Source: Bacillota bacterium (GTDB lineage Bacteria; Bacillota; Clostridia; Lachnospirales; Lachnospiraceae). Taken from it: a DNA stretch of 17,908 bases. Of the stretch, positions 14,925 through 17,908 are shown piece by piece (the stretch's first letter is position 1; the number at the start of each line of letters is the position of its first letter). The notes below the pieces were generated by a model. That model was given only the letters and a program-made list of their open reading frames with translations. It was not told the DNA's origin and did not search any database. Both the position numbers and the translations under genes were made by a program. The stretch covers positions 1-17,908 of the forward strand of contig JAEZKD010000309.1 in the NCBI GenBank assembly GCA_023415655.1, given 5' to 3'.

Positions 14925-15265
14925 TTCATATCCTCCATCGTCATTGAACAACTTTTCCCTATTAAAAGATTGGAAATGCGATATTTTATCACTTATTTAT
15001 CCGAGTTAGTCTTAACTAATTCAATTCTAAGATGGGAATCGCTTTGTGTCAATCAAAGGATTGGTTCTTTAATGATACTTTATATCAATAAAGTTCTTTT
15101 GATACGAATTAGAGTGTATTTTCAATATATTGATATGACTATTACATAAGATCGTCCTCTTTACCTCTTGTGATAGTAGATATGGCGAGGTGTCTTACTT
15201 TCGCCTCGCCATACACAGTATTATACATAAATAATCTTCTTATCTTACCTGTTTATCTTACTTAT
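14925..15265. other. 341-bp AT-rich gap with two inverted repeats
   Basis: I see no gene here. ATCAAAGGA (15053-15061 region) pairs with TTCTTTTGAT (15094-15103), and inside it CTTTAATGA (15067-15075) pairs with TCAATAAAG (15085-15093) with one mismatch, forming a long imperfect hairpin. A separate, GC-rich perfect hairpin lies at 15181-15213. The promoter of the DUF454 gene must lie in this gap; TAAAAT at 14988-14983 on the minus strand is a possible -10, without a good -35. Confidence 0.5.
15181..15213. repeat. Perfect 10-bp GC-rich hairpin after the HEPN gene
   Basis: TATGGCGAGG (15181-15190) is exactly complementary to CCTCGCCATA (15204-15213) around a 13-nt loop. It lies about 50 bp past the HEPN stop on the minus strand. 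It is far more GC-rich than its surroundings, but no T-tract follows on either strand, so a simple intrinsic terminator is unlikely. Confidence 0.65.
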
Positions 15266-15685
15266 TTATTTTACTTTTGCATCCTGTTCCTTGATAAAGG
15301 CATCAACACTCTGCTTTACTTCATTTACAATACTAATACATCGATTTGCATCTTCTCTATCCACTACAATATAGTCAACCCCTGGGTATCTTGCATCAAA
15401 ATAAAACGAAGATAAAAAAAGTAAATCATCTCTTTTTAATACAAACTCAGGATAACTCTCTCGTATCGTAGTGTAGATAGATTGTAGCTTATGCGATCTT
15501 AGTACTTCCTTTTGATCATATTCAAGACAATAAACATCTACAATATGCTTTAATAATTTTTCAACAATCTGTTGTGCTTGAATTGCTAACGGATTATTAT
15601 ATTCATCATTTATGATAATAAGGTAATTTGTAAAATAACGATAATCATTGCAGGCAACCTCATAATAGCTAATTCCTTTATTCAT
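15266..15685 (-). CDS. HEPN-domain protein, partner of the nucleotidyltransferase
   Basis: The 139-residue, mostly helical protein fits the HEPN family (PF05168 type). Visible landmarks are the helix AIQAQQIVEKLLKHIVD (34-50), the RSHKLQSIY segment (63-71) and FYFDARYPG (94-102), which is typical of HEPN partners of minimal nucleotidyltransferases. It lacks the R-x4-6-H motif of RNase-type HEPN toxins, because the only nearby pair is R63-S-H65. Ribonuclease activity is therefore doubtful. It overlaps the nucleotidyltransferase gene by 8 bp, with AGGGGGAG inside that gene as its ribosome binding site, so the two proteins are made together and probably form a complex. It could be a toxin-antitoxin module or a nucleotide-transfer enzyme pair. 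Confidence 0.82.
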   Translation of the reverse strand: MNKGISYYEVACNDYRYFTNYLIIINDEYNNPLAIQAQQIVEKLLKHIVDVYCLEYDQKEVLRSHKLQSIYTTIRESYPEFVLKRDDLLFLSSFYFDARYPGVDYIVVDREDANRCISIVNEVKQSVDAFIKEQDAKVK

Positions 15686-16061
15686 ACTCTAACTCCCCCT
15701 CTTTCCATACAACAATACTGTCTCTTCTAAGTTCCATGCTAAAGGTATCTTGTCCCGTCTGAAAAGACTCCATTGTATAAAAGACACAATCCGTTGAAAC
15801 TCCATCATACTCCATATCTAGTTGCTCTGAAAGCTCAGCTCTGAGTACACGTTGCTTCAATGATTGTTTTGTAAGAATTAATAAATCCAAATCACTCGAA
15901 GCTCTCAACTTCCCAGTTGCCCCACTTCCAAAAATCCGAACTTCTATAATGCCAGGAATCTTTGATGCTTCAATTACGTATAAATCATGACGAAGCTTAT
16001 TCTCAAAACGCGAAGGTAAATTTAACCTTATAATATTATCTTCGATTATTTTACTACTCAT
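15678..16061 (-). CDS. Minimal nucleotidyltransferase (MNT, pol-beta fold)
   Basis: The 127-residue protein is a minimal nucleotidyltransferase of the polymerase-beta superfamily. The signature is IFGSGATGKLRASSDLDLL (43-61): the GSG loop plus the metal-binding pair D57 and D59. D91 in STDCVFYT is the likely third acid. With all three present it should transfer nucleotides. In characterised MNT-HEPN pairs the MNT partner AMPylates the HEPN partner and neutralises it. The usual GSxARG loop is GSGATG here, a small departure. The ribosome binding site is GGAGAAGG. It leads a two-gene operon with the HEPN gene. A close relative of HI0073 is the nearest description I can give. Confidence 0.87.
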   Translation of the reverse strand: MSSKIIEDNIIRLNLPSRFENKLRHDLYVIEASKIPGIIEVRIFGSGATGKLRASSDLDLLILTKQSLKQRVLRAELSEQLDMEYDGVSTDCVFYTMESFQTGQDTFSMELRRDSIVVWKEGELEYE

Positions 16062-16088
16062 ATTCCTTCTCCAAGCTTCCTATTCCAT

Positions 16089-16117
16089 ATTATAATTGAT
16101 TCACTCCTAGATGAATC
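16089..16117 (-). promoter_or_regulatory. Promoter of the MNT-HEPN operon with operator-like dyad
   Basis: On the minus strand a perfect TATAAT lies at 16094-16089. Its -35 region is poor, but it is covered by the dyad GATTCA-N8-TGAATC (16098-16117). The transcript would start about 20 bp before the ATG at 16061. The rest of 16118-16300 shows no gene. Confidence 0.42.
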
Positions 16118-16300
16118 CTTTACAGCCATTTTATCATATCGCTTATTATTTGTTAACTGATTTTTTTATGATCGTGTACTATCTCTTGCTAGTCCTAATT
16201 CATGATTGTAATAATATGGTGTTTCATGAATAATACTTTTTATAGATTGATAAACGTCTTATTTTATATTATTTTACTCACCTTCAATTTCACTTTTAGT

Positions 16301-17455
16301 TTATCCTTTTGGAAGAATCATTTGCATTTTCAACCCCTTCTCATCCATATGAATATTCTTTGGAATCACCTCTGTTTTCCCTTGCAAGTCTAGATTTGCA
16401 GTTACCGTTAAGCAAATTGCATCGACAATATCATCTGCATTGCACTTTAAGACCTTTGCCTGTTCTGTGATATATTGTAAGGTAAGCTCTGGTAAAAAGC
16501 GTGACAAAATACGAACTCTCTCTGTCAACCCTTCCACTTGAGCTTTCTTGGTCATAACAACGAAGCCATTGAGTCTTGCAAAACAGACTTCTGGATGACT
16601 TTCCTTAATCACATTTTTATACCTTACATTCTTATGAATGAATTCATCGATTTCTCGCATCTTTGGTAGAATAGCCATTGTCTGTTTTGACAATCCTTTT
16701 CCTAAGGTTAGCTTATTTACCTTAATCTGTGCTTCCTGCGAATCTTCATATACTGCTTGTCTTGATGGGACAGGGAATATTGTAGAGGTTCTTGGCGCTA
16801 TGATTCTTCTAGCACTTGCCTCGGGACGATTATCGTATTGTGTTACATTACTAGGAAGTCCAATTACCATATCTATTAGCATATTATCAAAGCTTTCGTA
16901 GTTGGTTATTACTTCTGTGATGTTTTTGTGTTTTTCTATGCGAAGTTCACCTTTCTCTAATATGGCTGTAATCCATCCACCTTTACATCCATCAATACCA
17001 AGACACAATGTATCTGGTTTAATGTATTGCACTTTTTCTTCTTTTTCCACTAATCGAAACAGTAAAGCAACATTTACAATATGAGCTATATTTTGATCTC
17101 CTGCAAATCTTTTAGAATCAGTAAAGTTCTCATCCAAACTCAACCATTCCAACGGATTTAGCTCTTCCTTCAAGGCTATCTCCTCATGAAGCATTCCAAC
17201 ATATAGTTCTAAGACAAACTCTTGTTGATAATATGTGATATCCATAAGTCGAAAGAGACGAATCTTAGTCCTATTGATTCCTGTCTCCTCGAATAATTCT
17301 CTATAAGCAGCGCTTTCGCTATCCTCTCCACTTTCAAGTTTTCCACCAACAAAGTTATATAATCCCTTGTAAGGTTCTTTTGTACGTTTACAAAAGAGAA
17401 TTTTATCTTTGGTTTTATTAAAAACCACTATGCAATTGAAGTGTTTCATATCCAT
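16301..17455 (-). CDS. Nudix hydrolase-DUF429 fusion protein
   Basis: The 384-residue protein joins two enzymes. Residues 1-135 form a Nudix domain with a perfect Nudix box at 38-60 (G38, E44, R52-E53, E56-E57, G59), which would hydrolyse a nucleoside diphosphate derivative; an MutT-like role is possible. Residues about 149-384 are a DUF429 domain: GIDGCKGGW (153-161), LIDMVIGLP (193-201), STIFPVPSR (224-232), KESHPEVCFA (284-293) and DDIVDA (341-346). DUF429 is regarded as a predicted RNase H-like nuclease; D155, D195, E285 and D345 could be its metal ligands. The ATG at 17455 follows three in-frame stops and has AAGGA 11 nt upstream; a second ATG two codons later is possible. It appears to be a single-gene transcript. 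Confidence 0.88.
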   Translation of the reverse strand: MDMKHFNCIVVFNKTKDKILFCKRTKEPYKGLYNFVGGKLESGEDSESAAYRELFEETGINRTKIRLFRLMDITYYQQEFVLELYVGMLHEEIALKEELNPLEWLSLDENFTDSKRFAGDQNIAHIVNVALLFRLVEKEEKVQYIKPDTLCLGIDGCKGGWITAILEKGELRIEKHKNITEVITNYESFDNMLIDMVIGLPSNVTQYDNRPEASARRIIAPRTSTIFPVPSRQAVYEDSQEAQIKVNKLTLGKGLSKQTMAILPKMREIDEFIHKNVRYKNVIKESHPEVCFARLNGFVVMTKKAQVEGLTERVRILSRFLPELTLQYITEQAKVLKCNADDIVDAICLTVTANLDLQGKTEVIPKNIHMDEKGLKMQMILPKG

Positions 17456-17558
17456 TCATCATCACATCCTTTTTGTATTGTAATTCCAATGACATTTCTT
17501 CTCATGCCATGGGTTACCCCTAACAAGTATACGTATTCCACCTTTAATTCCATCTCTA

Positions 17559-17588
17559 TTTATATCATCTTAACCTAAATAAAATCAA
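17559..17588 (-). promoter_or_regulatory. Promoter of the Nudix-DUF429 gene
   Basis: On the minus strand TGATATAAA (17567-17559) is an extended -10 with five of six matches. TTGATT (17588-17583) stands 18 bp upstream. The leader to the ATG at 17455 would be about 95 nt. Confidence 0.55.
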
Positions 17589-17618
17589 CTCTTCCTTAGT
17601 ATACACTACACTCCGATA

Positions 17619-17650
17619 GCAAAAGGCATAACCAGTCCTAGCTATGCCTT
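17619..17650 (-). terminator. Terminator after the staygreen-like gene
   Basis: On the minus strand AAGGCATA (17650-17643) pairs perfectly with TATGCCTT (17630-17623), followed by two more T residues (TTTT in all). It lies 24 bp past the stop at 17674. The T-tract is short. Confidence 0.65.
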
Positions 17651-17673
17651 ACTTTAAAAAGTTATGATGAAAC

Positions 17674-17908
17674 TTATTTGTAATCTCCAATCACCCCAAA
17701 GTTGTAAATTTTATGATACATTGGATAGTTGGAGATAAATTTAATCACGATTGGTGTCTGATCAAGATGTGGGTGTCGGTCAAACAAAAATCGATCCGCT
17801 TGTCGTAATGCTTGTAGTGCAACTGGCATTTCTTCATAGAAGATTTTATTTCTCAGAAAAGAATTTCCCTGCACCACTTGATCATCTACAAGAACGTAAC
17901 CGCTTAAA
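17674..17908 (-). CDS. C-terminal part of a staygreen (SGR)-like protein
   Basis: The frame stays open to the window edge, so only the last 77 or so residues are seen; a GTG at 17877 is an internal codon, not the start. The visible part reads like the C-terminal half of the staygreen domain. From memory, plant SGR has LRYYIFSKELPVVLEA, and this protein has FLRNKIFYEEMPVALQALR. The plant NHPEL...VYFHSNIPEFNKVE part is matched by DRHPHL, then VIKFISNYPMYHKIY and a Gly before the end. Plant SGR removes magnesium from chlorophyll a. Bacterial homologues exist in non-photosynthetic species, including Clostridia, with unknown native substrates. The gene ends at its own terminator. The identification rests on remembered sequence, and the N-terminal half with other key residues is outside the window. 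Confidence 0.62.
   Translation of the reverse strand, partial: LSGYVLVDDQVVQGNSFLRNKIFYEEMPVALQALRQADRFLFDRHPHLDQTPIVIKFISNYPMYHKIYNFGVIGDYK

Noticed and set aside
15678..15685. The 8-bp MNT-HEPN overlap as a possible frameshift
   Set aside because: Both proteins have complete domains and the HEPN gene has its own strong ribosome binding site, so this is normal translational coupling.
17446..17553. A 35-codon frame in the leader of the Nudix-DUF429 gene, overlapping its start
   Set aside because: Its ATG lies at the predicted transcript start with no ribosome binding site, and the peptide resembles nothing I know.

Overview
The window looks like chromosomal DNA from a low-GC Gram-positive anaerobe of the class Clostridia, most likely a member of the Lachnospiraceae. 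The support is the AT-rich sequence, strong AGGAGG-type ribosome binding sites, the clostridial gene order rplU-prp-rpmA-obgE-yhbY-nadD-yqeK-rsfS, a lexA gene divergent from a yneA-like LysM gene, LexA boxes of the Bacillus type (CGAAC-N4-GTTCG), and an L27 with the Prp-cleaved N-terminal extension. I recognise families by reading; no database search was possible.

Layout. Positions 1-66 hold the first codons of a YaiI/YqxD (UPF0178) protein. At 267-4361 (minus) lies a two-gene cell-wall operon: a large exported N-acetylmuramoyl-L-alanine amidase with stalk domains, followed 12 bp later by an exported GH10-like (GHL10/DUF187) hydrolase. Divergent to it is a TtcA-family tRNA thiolation enzyme (4568-5287). 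It converges on an aldo/keto reductase with a C-terminal two-cluster ferredoxin domain (5307-6431). Next come an unrecognised membrane-anchored protein (6709-7197), a degenerate 14-bp tandem repeat, and the SOS locus. There, a YneA-like LysM membrane protein and lexA diverge from a 183-bp region with five LexA-box candidates and two near-consensus promoters.

Positions 8614-8799 hold three hairpins, at least two of them terminators, between lexA and the convergent housekeeping operon. That operon (minus, 13159 to 8866) runs L21, Prp protease, L27, ObgE, YhbY, NadD, YqeK, RsfS. It links ribosome synthesis, ribosome silencing, NAD synthesis and Ap4A turnover. A very strong hairpin-plus-T-tract sits between rpmA and obgE, only about 20 bp before the obgE start, so obgE and the genes after it appear to depend on terminator read-through.

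Positions 13524-17908 are more accessory-like, all on the minus strand: a HAD-family phosphatase with a DUF454/YbaN membrane protein, a minimal nucleotidyltransferase/HEPN pair resembling a toxin-antitoxin module, a Nudix-DUF429 fusion protein, and, at the window edge, the C-terminal part of what reads as a bacterial staygreen (SGR) homologue.

The items most worth a second look are the Nudix-DUF429 fusion, the staygreen-like protein, the amidase/GHL10 pairing, the nucleotidyltransferase-HEPN pair with an operator-like dyad, the dense LexA-box cluster, and the rpmA-obgE terminator.
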